DNA of 64,000 nt, from assembly GCA_002600635.1 (NCBI GenBank), contig CP021375.1, positions 124,001-188,000 of the forward strand, in the 5' to 3' direction. Position numbers and translations under genes: made by a program. Source of the stretch: Rhizobium sp. ACO-34A (lineage in GTDB: Bacteria > Pseudomonadota > Alphaproteobacteria > Rhizobiales > Rhizobiaceae). The notes under the pieces are model-generated. The model saw nothing but the letters and a program-made list of their open reading frames with translations. It did no database searches and was not told where the DNA came from. Shown here in pieces: positions 1 to 9,600 of the stretch (position 1 is the stretch's first letter; each line of letters starts with the position of its first letter).

Positions 1-1194
1 GGCCCGCTGAAGGTTTCCGATCAGTCGTTCGACCACGAGTTGCCCAACGCTCTATGCGCCGCCGCGCGCCAGGCCGGTCTTGCCGATAATCCCGACTTCA
101 ATGGCGAGGCGCAGGATGGCTTCGGTTACTACCAGATGAACATCCACAAGGGCCGGCGCTGGAGCGCTGCGCGCGGATATCTCAAACCTGTCCGCCGCCG
201 CGCCAACCTGCGCATCTTGACGGGTGCCGTTGCGGAGAAGCTCATCGTCGATAACGGCGCGGTGCGTGGCGTCCGCTTCCGGCTCAATGGCCGAAGCCTC
301 GTTGCCGAGGGACGCGAAACCATCATTTCCGCCGGCACGATCGCCTCGCCGCAACTGCTGATGCTCTCGGGTATCGGCCCTGCTGCGCAGCTCGCCGAAC
401 ATGGCATCGCCTGCGTACTCGACAATCCCAATGTCGGGCAGAATTTGCAGGACCACACCTGTATCCAGCTCATGTTCCGCTGCACGAAGCCGATAACCAT
501 CAACGACATGGCCAACAGCTTCCTTCGCAAGACGGCAAGTGCGTTGCAATATGCGGTGCTGCGCAAAGGTTATCTGGCGGAAACCGGTATCTATGTCGGT
601 GGCTTCGCCAGAAGTGACGCGCAACAGGACCGGCCGGACGTGCAGATGGCGATGGCTGCATGGAGCGTTGCGGAACGCACTGTCAAAGGCGCGCGTCAGC
701 ACCCGTTTTCCGGCTTCAGCTTCAGTCCGGAACATGTTGCGCCCGAGGCGCGCGGAGCAATCACCCTGCGTTCCGCCGATCCCACGGCTAGGCCGCATAT
801 TCGCTTCAACTTCTTCCAGACGGAATACGACATCAAAGCCATGCTGTTCGGCATCCGGCTGGTGCGCCAGATTACCGGACAGCCGGCAATGCAGCCCTAT
901 ATCGCGATGGAAATCCAGCCCGGCCGCGAGGTGTCCAGTGACGAGGAACTGATCGAGTTCATTCGCGACAAGGCCGGCTCCGACATCCATGCCGTCGGCA
1001 CCTGCCGCATGGGCGTTGACGGGACGGCCGTGGTAGATCCGCGACTACGCGTTATCGGCGTCGCCGGGCTGCGAGTGGTCGACGCTTCCGTTATGCCGCG
1101 AGTGGTGCGTGGCAATACCCATGCTGCAACCGTGATGATCGCCGAAAAGGCGTCCGACATGATCCTGGAAGATGCACGGCTGGGCGGATCGTAG
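1..1194 (+). CDS. GMC-family (choline dehydrogenase-like) oxidoreductase, C-terminal part
   Basis: The reading frame is open from the first base, so the FAD-binding N-terminus lies outside the window. About 397 residues are visible. They match the glucose-methanol-choline oxidoreductase family: the stretch GPLKVSD, then NPDFNG..QDGFGYYQ and GRRWSAARGYL, the second signature SAGTIASPQLLMLSGIGP, and the C-terminal substrate domain ending in HAVGTCRMG, VVDPRLRV and VVDASVMP with GNTHAAT. Members oxidise alcohols with FAD; the HAVGTC histidine and the asparagine of GNT are the usual catalytic pair. The substrate cannot be told from sequence. The family call is secure; the start is not visible. 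Confidence 0.93.
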   Translation, partial: GPLKVSDQSFDHELPNALCAAARQAGLADNPDFNGEAQDGFGYYQMNIHKGRRWSAARGYLKPVRRRANLRILTGAVAEKLIVDNGAVRGVRFRLNGRSLVAEGRETIISAGTIASPQLLMLSGIGPAAQLAEHGIACVLDNPNVGQNLQDHTCIQLMFRCTKPITINDMANSFLRKTASALQYAVLRKGYLAETGIYVGGFARSDAQQDRPDVQMAMAAWSVAERTVKGARQHPFSGFSFSPEHVAPEARGAITLRSADPTARPHIRFNFFQTEYDIKAMLFGIRLVRQITGQPAMQPYIAMEIQPGREVSSDEELIEFIRDKAGSDIHAVGTCRMGVDGTAVVDPRLRVIGVAGLRVVDASVMPRVVRGNTHAATVMIAEKASDMILEDARLGGS

Positions 1195-1609
1195 ATTGAG
1201 GATTGGCCAAAGGGTTAAAGAACGTCACTTCGCTCCTCGCAGGCATTTCTTCTGAACGCTACTGAGTCGAAAGAAATCTATCGAGGCCGAATTTGGCGAG
1301 ACTGAAACAAGACACACGCATTTTGTCCAACGGCATGGAGGTTCACGCCGTTGGATGGAGCGCGCCGGTTATCTATCGGCACAGTCGACGGCAATTTGGC
1401 TGACCATATCAACATTCAACTTGAGAGCCGGGTTTCGCCAGTTGTGAGGACTGACAAGACGCTGCTCGATATCCAGATCGGTTTGGCTGAAGTGGTCCTC
1501 CATCGAATATGGGCATAAAAACCGAGGAACGACATTGGAATGAACTACGTGATGTCTAGCCGCCCGCCGGCGGCAAGCTTAGGCGAGCCGGCTTGGTCGG
1601 TGGCTGACA
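1195..1609. other. Intergenic stretch without recognised gene
   Basis: I see no convincing coding frame here. There is one dyad, TCCAACGGC at 1326-1334 and GCCGTTGGA at 1347-1355 (9-bp stem, 12-base loop), without a T-run after it. The stretch lies between the oxidoreductase and insertion-sequence debris and is probably remodelled DNA. Confidence 0.5.
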
Positions 1610-1757
1610 TCACCGTATTGCCCCTTCGATTTCGTCACGCAATCTCTTCAGCTCCGCAAGAGCTTGCGTCAGATGCTCGCCCTCCATACGTTGCGAAATG
1701 GCGCTGGCGGCGATGTCACGTTGTTCTGGAAATGACGGAATGAGCCTTGCCCTTTGA
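1610..1757 (-). pseudogene. Unassigned C-terminal protein fragment beside IS6 debris
   Basis: On the minus strand one frame reads IPSFPEQRDIAAS followed by the helical tail LTQALAELKRLRDEIEGAIR and a stop at 1610-1612. An in-frame stop lies just upstream, so only a tail of about 45-50 residues is left. The PxxEQRxIA pattern resembles the end of type I restriction specificity subunits, but the match is short and I do not assign it. It probably lost its 5' part when the neighbouring IS6-type element inserted or recombined. Confidence 0.3.
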
Positions 1758-1836
1758 AATCAGAAAGATGCGCCGGTCGCGGCATTCCACTGCGCCATGG
1801 CGCGAATACGATGAATGTGAGTGGCAAGTGCTGATC

Positions 1837-2010
1837 GCTTCCCGGCGCGTATTTCTGGACCCAGCGATAGATCGTGGAATGATCGACGCCTACACCTCGT
1901 TCGCCCATCATCTGCTCGAGATCGCGATAGCTTACCCCATGGCGGCAATACCAGCGAACCGCCCACAAAATCACTTCACCCTGAAAGTGACGCCACTTGA
2001 AATCACCCAT
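1837..2010 (-). pseudogene. IS6-family transposase, N-terminal fragment
   Basis: About 58 residues match the N-terminus of IS6/IS26-type DDE transposases: MGDFKWRHFQGEVILWAVRW, then YCRHGVSYRDLEQMMGERGV and VDHSTIYRWVQKYAP, which is the helix-turn-helix region. The frame then continues into unrelated sequence to 1669. The whole DDE catalytic domain is absent, so the protein cannot act as a transposase. The fragment belongs with the terminal repeat at 2061-2074. Confidence 0.85.
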
Positions 2011-2074
2011 CAGAACTCTCGCCGAAAATCACCGGCGCTCTTTCCCGCATCAACGGATTCTTTGCAACAGAGCC
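1837..2074 (-). mobile_element. Truncated IS6/IS26-family element (one end only)
   Basis: The terminal inverted repeat GGCTCTGTTGCAAA (minus strand, 2074 down to 2061) is typical of IS6-family ends. It is followed at about the usual distance by the start of the transposase frame at 2010. The opposite end and the catalytic part are missing; similarity stops near 1837. I found no second copy of the terminal repeat in the window. Confidence 0.8.
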
Positions 2075-2153
2075 CTGATGGGGTCGGGTTGGCCCCATAA
2101 GCTACGCTCGCCAGGCCGATCGGTGCATCAACTCAATGCCGCGCGCCAGATGC

Positions 2154-3473
2154 TCATTGGAAATCGATTCTGAAAACCGAACCTCCCTGGTCAACCGGTC
2201 GATAGCTGCTTTCGGCCCCCATCGTGCTTGCCAGGCTACGAACGATATAAAGGCCGAGGCCGGAGCCGCGAGGCCCGTTGACAGGCCGTGATGCACCGCG
2301 TCGGAACTTGCCGAAAAGCTGGTCCCGTTCCTCCGGTGGCACGCCGATCCCTTCGTCGGCGATCTCGATGAATGCGCTATCCGCGCTGCCGGTCCTCAGG
2401 CGAACCGTGGAACCAGCCGGCGAAAATCGGATCGCATTGGAAATCAGATTATCGAGAATCTGATCGAGTGCATCAGGGTCAACCATCGCCTGAACCGGCT
2501 GCGACGGGCCATCGACAATCAAAGTGATGCGGCTGCCTTCTGCCGCAGCGCGCGCCCGACGGCTCGCGGCCTCCAGCATTTTTCGAAGGTCTCGGCATTG
2601 AAGCGCGGGCGGTGAGCGGCTTTCGACTTCATGGGCTTCCAGCATTCTTCCGATGAGTCCGAGCATGCCGGCGATGCTGTTGCCCGCTTCCCGCAGCAAA
2701 TCCTGTAAGGCAGCAGGTGAGGAAGGAGGCCGGGCCGCGGCCAAGTCGAGCAGGTTTCGCAGGCCGAACAGCGGACCGCGCAGATCGTGGGCCGCGATGG
2801 CCATCAGGCTGTTGAGCTCCGCATTGTGAGTGGCGAGCCGACGATTGGCCTCGACCAGCGCCTCGTTCTGGGCGGCGATCTGGGCTCTCTGCAGGCGGTC
2901 GACCTCCTGCATGCGGTCGAGGCCCTGTCTGCCGAAAATGCCCGCGACGACGGCAAGCGCGGTGTTGAAGGCTGCAACCACCTTTTCAAACAGCGTGACA
3001 TCGAGCGTGGAGACCCAGAGAACGAACAGGGTGAAGGTGGCGATGCCGATCACCATAAAGCGGCGCGGCGGGATCAGGAAGAAGACCGCGCAAGCCAGAT
3101 AGACCATGGCATAGCCGCTTGGAATCCGGCCGCTTTGTGCAATGAAGTAGCCCGCGCCCTGCGAGCAGACCAGCGCGTAGATGACGAAGAGTTCCGGCAG
3201 ATGGGAGACGGCACGGCTCGTTTCCCTTTGGCCGCTGCGCGACATGACGACAAAACCGAGCGCGCCGATGCCGGCGACGACGGCAAGCAGGCCGAGGCCA
3301 GGGCTATCCCGAAAGAAACTGAACGTGCCTTCGACCGCCGCATTGAAGATCATGGCGATGGAGGCCAGTTCGACGCGCCGCAGATTGAGCCGAAGCTTGC
3401 GGTCCGGCTCGTCGGCCTTGTCGCCGCCCACAGGATCGAGCAGGCGGCGGATGCTCCAGGATGTCGCCCTCAT
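2154..3473 (-). CDS. Membrane-bound sensor histidine kinase
   Basis: This 439-residue protein has about six hydrophobic helices between residues 35 and 180, a short coiled stretch (QEVDRLQRAQIAAQNEALVEA) and a HisKA/HATPase core. The phosphoacceptor H229 lies in AAHDLRGPLFGL. The ATP-binding boxes are NLISNAIRFS (N), DEGIGVPPEE (G1) and GSGLGLYIV (G2). The ATG at 3473 was chosen because it lies one base after the stop of the response regulator, the usual tight coupling of such pairs; an upstream in-frame extension to 3611 would overlap the regulator. It presumably phosphorylates that regulator. The signal is unknown; the divergent adhesin gene is one candidate target. Confidence 0.9.
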   Translation of the reverse strand: MRATSWSIRRLLDPVGGDKADEPDRKLRLNLRRVELASIAMIFNAAVEGTFSFFRDSPGLGLLAVVAGIGALGFVVMSRSGQRETSRAVSHLPELFVIYALVCSQGAGYFIAQSGRIPSGYAMVYLACAVFFLIPPRRFMVIGIATFTLFVLWVSTLDVTLFEKVVAAFNTALAVVAGIFGRQGLDRMQEVDRLQRAQIAAQNEALVEANRRLATHNAELNSLMAIAAHDLRGPLFGLRNLLDLAAARPPSSPAALQDLLREAGNSIAGMLGLIGRMLEAHEVESRSPPALQCRDLRKMLEAASRRARAAAEGSRITLIVDGPSQPVQAMVDPDALDQILDNLISNAIRFSPAGSTVRLRTGSADSAFIEIADEGIGVPPEERDQLFGKFRRGASRPVNGPRGSGLGLYIVRSLASTMGAESSYRPVDQGGSVFRIDFQ

Positions 3474-3474
3474 C

Positions 3475-4131
3475 CTACGTGCGCCCCAGAACATGATCGC
3501 GCGCCAGTTCCTCGAGGTCGCGCAAGCTTTCGAGCTGGAGCTTGACCTTGATCCGCTCGCAATAGGTGCCGACCGTCTTGATCGAGAGCTCCAACGCATC
3601 GGCGATGTCACGGCTCGAGCTTCCCTCGCCGATCATCCTGAGTACCTGCAATTCGCGATTGGAGAGCTGATCGATGCTTGCCGCCTGGGGATCCACGATG
3701 TCGGTCTGGAAGGCATCCACCAGCCGCTGGCGGACCGCTTCGCTGATGAAGGTGTCGCCGGAGGCGATGATATCCAGAGCCCGGGCAACGACCGCGAGAC
3801 CCTCGGACTTGGCAACGTAGCCCTTGGCTCCAGCCTGGATTGTGCGCCTGGCAAAGCGCCATTCGTTCTGGCTGGAATAGACGAGGAGGCGCGCCGAGGG
3901 GACGATCGCCGTCAGGTCCTGCAGAAGCTCGATGCCGTCACGACCGCCAAGCACGAGATCGAGGATTACGAAGTCCGGCTGCAGCAACTCCGCCTGCGTC
4001 CGGGCGGATAGGCTGTCGGCGGCCTCGCCACAGATGATGTAGCGCGCATCCTGTTCGAACAGAAAGCGCAACCCGTAGAGCACGACGGGGTGGTCATCGA
4101 TGATGAGTACACGGTCAGGCAGGTCGGTCAA
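3475..4131 (-). CDS. NarL/FixJ-type response regulator
   Basis: This 218-residue protein has a receiver domain at about 6-125 with acidic pocket IDDH, phosphoacceptor D58 in VILDLVLGG and the conserved lysine in GYVAKSEG. A LuxR-type HTH follows at about 150-210 (LSNRELQVLRMIGEGSSSRDIADAL, then SIKTVGTYCERIKVKL). It is the first gene of a two-gene operon with the kinase, which starts one base after its stop. It lies divergent to the giant adhesin gene at 4594, with a shared upstream region. That it controls the adhesin is inference only. Confidence 0.92.
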   Translation of the reverse strand: MTDLPDRVLIIDDHPVVLYGLRFLFEQDARYIICGEAADSLSARTQAELLQPDFVILDLVLGGRDGIELLQDLTAIVPSARLLVYSSQNEWRFARRTIQAGAKGYVAKSEGLAVVARALDIIASGDTFISEAVRQRLVDAFQTDIVDPQAASIDQLSNRELQVLRMIGEGSSSRDIADALELSIKTVGTYCERIKVKLQLESLRDLEELARDHVLGRT

Positions 4132-4593
4132 CGAAGTAATCCCAGGAAGACGAAGGCTCCTACAATAGTACGCGACTTGCCGCTCCAGCCTAGTCCTTTC
4201 CCTCGCAGAAACAAAAATTTAGCGTTGTAGGCTCGCGCCCGACATACGTGTTTCCGGCGCTGTTTTAAACGAGGCGTGGGCGAATATTGGGCGGGGGCCG
4301 CCGGTTTGCAGCTGAGCTCTCGCGAGCTTCTTCTTTCCATCTTGCGAGAGCCCGTCCACCGCAAATGAGGCTGAAGCGCTGCGCATCCGCATTCGTCCAT
4401 GGGGTTGTTTAGGGCGCTTCGCGATGCCGGCGCCCACCATTAGGGGCGCTGCATGCGGCACAACGGATTCCTGACGATCAACATGCCCCGGCTTCAGCTT
4501 GGGGCATGTATCGACAGCTTCTTGCCTGCAGATAAGGCCGGGCGCACGCTTGCGCCGCAGGGGCGCAGCCCGCGCATCTCCTTGACTGATGGG
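4132..4593. other. Divergent intergenic region between regulator and adhesin genes
   Basis: About 460 bp separate the regulator start (4131) from the chosen adhesin start (4594). Part of it, 4453-4593, is in frame with the adhesin and could be coding if a start further upstream is used. A dyad GCTCTCGC (4316-4323) / GCGAGAGC (4344-4351) is visible. I cannot name a promoter with confidence. Confidence 0.4.
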
Positions 4594-6783
4594 ATGGATC
4601 TGTTGGCCCTATTGCTGGCCAGTGTGGCGGCCTGGCGCCAGTTTCTGCTCAGCGTCTTCTTCTTTGCGATTGCGAGCCTGGGATTTACGCAGGCCACCTG
4701 GGCGGCTTCAGCTGGCTGTACGGCCTTCAACAACCACTACGCCACAGGAACAATCATTTGGCTACCCGTAGGGACAGAATACGTCGAGTTTCCAGGGTTT
4801 GATCCCGGCGACACCGTGTCCTGGCGCATAAGCATGCCCGTAGACGGCTACTTTGGGATAGGCGATCTGGAAGGTTATTACGGCCCCGTCAGTATTTCGA
4901 GCGGAAGCCATACATTCTCGCAGAGTGACGCCGCTGCTGGCCTGACCTTGACCTTGCAAGGCGTTGGGACAGGCGGCCAATCCGTCTTCATCCACAGCTT
5001 CAGCTGCAGTCCCGATGGCGGTTGGCCCCTTCTCACGTTGGCACCGGCGCCCGGCACGACGCTCACCGCCGGCACGGTCAACGTCGCCTACAGCAACAAC
5101 GCGATCTCCGCCACTGGCGGATCCTCGGCGATCACCTATTTCGCCAGTGGTCTGCCGACCGGTCTCACAATGAATGCGACGACCGGCGTCATTTCCGGCA
5201 CCCCGACCATGGCCGGCGACTACACGGTTACGGTGACAGCGACTTCCGGCACGGACTCCGTTTCGCAAACCTATCCGCTTCACATCGGCGCGCAGCCCGT
5301 ACTGTCGCTCGTCAGCGCGTCTGTCATGGAGGGCGACTCGGGCAGGACATCCGCCGTTATTGGAATAACGCTGACCGAGCCCGCTCCGGCAGGCGGCGTG
5401 AACTTCCGAATCGCCACAGCAGACGACACCGCCATCGCAGGGGATGACTACGAGCCCGTCAGCCGCACGGGCGCCATCGGTCAAGGATCGCGCGCCGTGT
5501 GGTTTTCCGTCGATGTATTCGGGGATACCGTCGTAGAGCCCGACGAGACATTCTTCGTCAATCTCACCAACATTACAGGCGCGACGCCCGGCGAGGCGCA
5601 GGCCACCGTCACGATCCTCAACGACGATACGACACCGCCTCCCACCGTTTCGTGGTCCGTGTCGCCCGGTGTGGCGGATGTGACGGCCCTGGCGGACGCT
5701 ACTCCGGTCGCGTCAGGTAGGGCCGTTCCGCCGGGCGCGGTCGTCTCGTTTCGGGTCAAGCCGATGTCCGGGTATACATACACAGGAGCCGCGACAGGTT
5801 GCGGCATCCGATACGTCAGCAGCGATGCCTCCGGCGACCTCTGGCAGACCGAACCGGTGATGGCTGACTGCACGATCGTGTTTCCTGTCGAGTTGATCTG
5901 GATCTCGCCTGCTCCGTCATCGACGCATGTCACGGCAAATCAGCCCTATGAAGTGCAATTTGCGGCGGCTCCCAGTGGATACGCTCCTTTCGCCGACTGG
6001 TCGTGGGCGCTTACAGGGCTTTTGCCGGCCGGTCTTAGTTTCGATCCGGCGAGAGGGCTCCTCTCCGGAACAACGACCGAAACAGGAGTATTCAGCTTCA
6101 TTCTTAGCGTCACCAATGGCGCCGGACATTCCACTCGTCCCGAAATATACACGTTAATGGTCGATCCCACCCCTGCGCCGACAATCACCGACATCACGCC
6201 GGATACAGGCACCACCGCCGGCGGCACGGTGGTAACCATCACCGGCGCCAACCTTGCCGGTACGACCAGCGTCACGTTCGACGGCACGGCGGCGACCGAC
6301 GTGACGGTCGTCAACGCCACCACGATCAGGGTCACCACGCCGGCACATATAGCAGGCAGGGTGAGTGTCGGCGTCCTGACGCCAGCCGGGTTTGCGACGC
6401 TAGTGCCTGGCTTCGAGTATATCGGTCTACCGACCATCACCTCGATCAGCCCGAACTCCGGCACGACCATGGGCGGCACCGTGGTCACCATCACCGGCAC
6501 CAACCTCGCCAATGCCAGCGCCGTCAGGTTCGGCAGCGCTCCTGCGGCGATCACCTCGAACACCGCGACATCGATCACCGTCACCACGGCTGCTCATGTT
6601 CCGGGATTTGTCGGGGTCGCCGTAACCACCCCCGGGGGGGGGCGTTGGCGCGGCGATCGGAAGCTATACCTATGTCCATCCGACCTTGACATTTTCGCCG
6701 GCTCCGGGCGCGCTGCCGGGCGGCGTGGTCGGCACGCCCTACAGCCAGACCATCACCGCCTCGCAAGGCAACGCGTCGTATAG
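4594..6783 (+). CDS. Giant adhesin/autotransporter, 5' part (frame broken at G9 tract)
   Basis: This is the N-terminal half of one large surface protein. From ATG 4594 there is a signal-like segment (WRQFLLSVFFFAIASLGFTQ, cleavage near ATWAAS). Then come a short beta domain, a putative-Ig repeat (LPTGLTMNATTGVISGTP), a Calx-beta-like domain (ASVMEGDSG...GDDYEP...VVEPDETFFVNL), a further Ig-like domain, and two IPT/TIG domains (ITDITPDTGTTAGGTVVTI and ITSISPNSGTTMGGTVVTI). After VAVTTPGG at about 6633 the frame runs into nonsense and stops at 6783. The next frame continues the protein without loss. An earlier in-frame start at 4453 is possible. As it stands, the barrel is not translated from this start. 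Confidence 0.8.
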   Translation: MDLLALLLASVAAWRQFLLSVFFFAIASLGFTQATWAASAGCTAFNNHYATGTIIWLPVGTEYVEFPGFDPGDTVSWRISMPVDGYFGIGDLEGYYGPVSISSGSHTFSQSDAAAGLTLTLQGVGTGGQSVFIHSFSCSPDGGWPLLTLAPAPGTTLTAGTVNVAYSNNAISATGGSSAITYFASGLPTGLTMNATTGVISGTPTMAGDYTVTVTATSGTDSVSQTYPLHIGAQPVLSLVSASVMEGDSGRTSAVIGITLTEPAPAGGVNFRIATADDTAIAGDDYEPVSRTGAIGQGSRAVWFSVDVFGDTVVEPDETFFVNLTNITGATPGEAQATVTILNDDTTPPPTVSWSVSPGVADVTALADATPVASGRAVPPGAVVSFRVKPMSGYTYTGAATGCGIRYVSSDASGDLWQTEPVMADCTIVFPVELIWISPAPSSTHVTANQPYEVQFAAAPSGYAPFADWSWALTGLLPAGLSFDPARGLLSGTTTETGVFSFILSVTNGAGHSTRPEIYTLMVDPTPAPTITDITPDTGTTAGGTVVTITGANLAGTTSVTFDGTAATDVTVVNATTIRVTTPAHIAGRVSVGVLTPAGFATLVPGFEYIGLPTITSISPNSGTTMGGTVVTITGTNLANASAVRFGSAPAAITSNTATSITVTTAAHVPGFVGVAVTTPGGGRWRGDRKLYLCPSDLDIFAGSGRAAGRRGRHALQPDHHRLARQRVV
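6634..6642 (+). repeat. G9 homopolymer that breaks the adhesin frame
   Basis: A run of five C (6629-6633) and nine G (6634-6642) sits exactly where the adhesin changes from frame 1 to frame 2. With G8 or G11 the reading becomes PGGGVGAAIGSYTY and runs on into the repeat region, giving about 2,176 residues from 4453 or about 2,129 from 4594. The run is either a slipped-strand phase-variation tract or a base-call error. Confidence 0.85.
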
Positions 6784-9600
6784 CTACGGGATCACAGCCG
6801 GATCGCTGCCGGCGGGTCTGTCACTCGATGCGTCGACCGGGGTTGTTTCCGGGACGCCGACCGCTGTCGAGACGGCAGGCTTCACGATCACGGCCACCGA
6901 TACCAACGGCGCCACCGGTTCGGCCACCTATGACATCAATATTGCCGATCAGGTTCCAGCCGCGGGCCCAGTCTCGGTGACAGTCGCGGCAAACAGCACC
7001 GCAAATCCGATCGGGCTCGATATCAGCGGTGGAGCACCAGCCACGGTCGCCGTCGTGACGCAACCCAGCCATGGCGCGGCGGTCGCCTCAGGCACGACCA
7101 TCACCTATACGCCGGCTCCAGGTTACTCCGGTCCGGACTGGTTCACCTATACCGCGACGAACGCCTCCGGAACGTCGACGGAGGCACCGGTGACGATCAC
7201 CGTCACGGCCCCGACCCTGGTATTCTCGCCAGCATCAGGCGCACTTCCTGACGGCATGGCCGGTACGCCTTATAATCAGACCATTACCGCCTCTCAGGGC
7301 ACCGCGCCCTACAGCTATGCCGTCACTACCGGCGCGCTGCCAGATGGTCTGTTGCTCGATCCGTCGTCCGGCGCCATCCTGGGCTCACCGAGGACGATGG
7401 AGACGGCAAGCTTCACCATCATGGCGACCGACGCCAATGGTGCCACCGGTTCGGCCACCTATGACATCGTTATTACGGACCGGGTTCCGGTCGCGGGCCC
7501 AGTGTCGGCGACAGTCGCGGCAAACAGCACCGCAAATCCGATCAGCCTCTATATCATCGGCGGAGCACCAGCCACGGTCGCCGTCGTGGCGCAACCCAGC
7601 CATGGTGCGGCGGTCGCCTCGGGCACGGCCATCACCTATACGCCGGCGCCGGGTTACTCCGGTATGGATTGGTTCACCTATACCGCGACCAACGCCTCGG
7701 GCACGTCGGCGGAGGCACCGGTGGCAATCAGAGTGACGACCCCGTCGCTCGAATTCTCGCCAGTGGCGGGAACGCTCCCCGGCTGCATGGTCGGCGCGAC
7801 CTACAACGAGGTCGTCACCGCCTCCAGGGGCACTGCACCGTACAGCTATGCCGTCACTGTCGGAGCACTCCCGGCAGGCCTTTCGCTCGATCCGTCGAGC
7901 GGCGCCATCTCGGGGACACCGACCGCAATGGAAACGGCAAGTTTTACTATTACAGCGACCGATGCCAATGGCGCCAGCGGCGCGGCGGCTTATGTCATTG
8001 ATGTTGCGGATCAGCTTCCTATCTCGGGCGCTGTGACCGCGACGGTCGCGGCGAACAGTTCCGCTAACCAGATCGCCCTCGACATTACCGGCGGAGCGCC
8101 CACCTCGGTCGCGATCGGAGCGCACCCTGATCACGGCACCGCGACGATCTCGGGCATGACCATCGCTTACACGCCCACTGCCGGTTACTCCGGACAGGAC
8201 AGCTTCACCTATACCGCGACGAACGCCACCGGCACATCGGCGGAGGCAACCGTCACAATTACGGTGACGCCACCAACGCTCATCTTCTCGCCGAATGGGG
8301 GTGCATTGCCTGGGGGCATGGTCGGCACGATCTTTGACCATGCCATCACCGCTTCGCAGGGTATGGCGCCCTACCGCTATGAGGTCACGGCCGGAGCGCT
8401 GCCGGCAGGTCTCGTGCTCGATCCGACCACCGGCAGGATCTCGGGCAGTCCAACCGCGATGGAAACGGCGAGCTTCACCATCACGGCCACCGATGCCAAT
8501 GGCGCGGCCGGATCGGCTGCCTATACGATCGATATCGCCGATCAGATCCCAATCTCAGGCGCGGTTTCCGCCACGATCGCGGCCAACAGCTCGGGCGACG
8601 TGATCCCGCTCAGCATCACTGGCGGAACGCCTGCTACGGTTGCGGTCACATCACCAGCCAGCCACGGCACCGCGACTGCCTCCGGCGTGACGATCACCTA
8701 CACGCCGACCCCAGGCTATTCCGGGCCGGATAGCTTCACCTACACCGCAATGAATGCCTCTGGCACGTCGGCGGAGGCAGCCGTGACGATCACGGTGACG
8801 GCACCGACTCTCGTCTTCTCGCCAGCGTCAGGTGCACTGCCTGGCGGTACCGCCGGAACCGCCTACAGCCAGACCATCACCGTGTCGGGGGGAACAGCCC
8901 CCTATGGCTATACCGTCACCTCCGGTGCATTGCCTGCCGGTCTGACGCTGAGCAGCGAGGGCGAAATCAGCGGCACACCGACCACGATGGAGAACGCTGA
9001 CTTCACGATCACCGCCACGGATGTCCACGGCGCGAGCAGTTCCAGCGCCTATACGCTGGTCATCGCAGTGCAGGCCCCTGTGGCCAACGCGATCTCTGCG
9101 ATCGTCTCAGCGAACTCGAGCGCCAATTCACTGCCGCTCGACATTGGTGGCGGCCTTGCGGCATCGGTCGCGGTCGTCAGCGCGCCAAGCCATGGGACAG
9201 CTCAGGTTTCAGGGTTGGAGATCAGCTACACGCCCACTGCCGGGTTTTCAGGAACCGACAGCTTCACTTACACCGCGACAAACGCCTCCGGCACATCGAA
9301 TCCGGCGACTGTTTCGATCACCGTCTCCCCTCCCTCGCTGGTCTTCACGCCGGCATCCGGCGCTCTCGCCGCCGGTACCGTTGGAACGGCCTATAGGCAG
9401 GAAGTTACCGTTGAGGGCGGCACTGCGCCCTATATCTTCACGGCGACCGATCTTCCGGAAGGTCTGACCCTCGACCCCTCAGTGGGAACAATCGCCGGCA
9501 CGCCGGCTGTCGAGGGGACCTCGGCCATCGACATCGCCGTCACCGATGCCAACGGTGCGGTCGGCTCGGTAAGCTACAATCTCGTCATCCACGCCGCAGC
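6686..9600 (+). repeat. Tandem ~530-bp repeats inside the adhesin gene
   Basis: Units begin near 6686, 7219, 7747, 8279, 8812 and (partial) 9340, each opening with a variant of L-x-F-[ST]-P-x-x-G-x-L. Each full unit encodes about 177 residues. Neighbouring units are similar at the DNA level (for example GGTTACTCCGG and ACCTATACCGCGAC recur), so the number of units could change by recombination. Confidence 0.8.

Noticed and set aside
1326..1355. Dyad TCCAACGGC/GCCGTTGGA as a terminator of the GMC gene
   Set aside because: It is 130 bp from the stop and has no T-run on either side.
6686..9600. CRISPR-like regular repeats
   Set aside because: The repeats are about 530 bp long, coding and in frame; there are no short repeats with unique spacers anywhere in the window.
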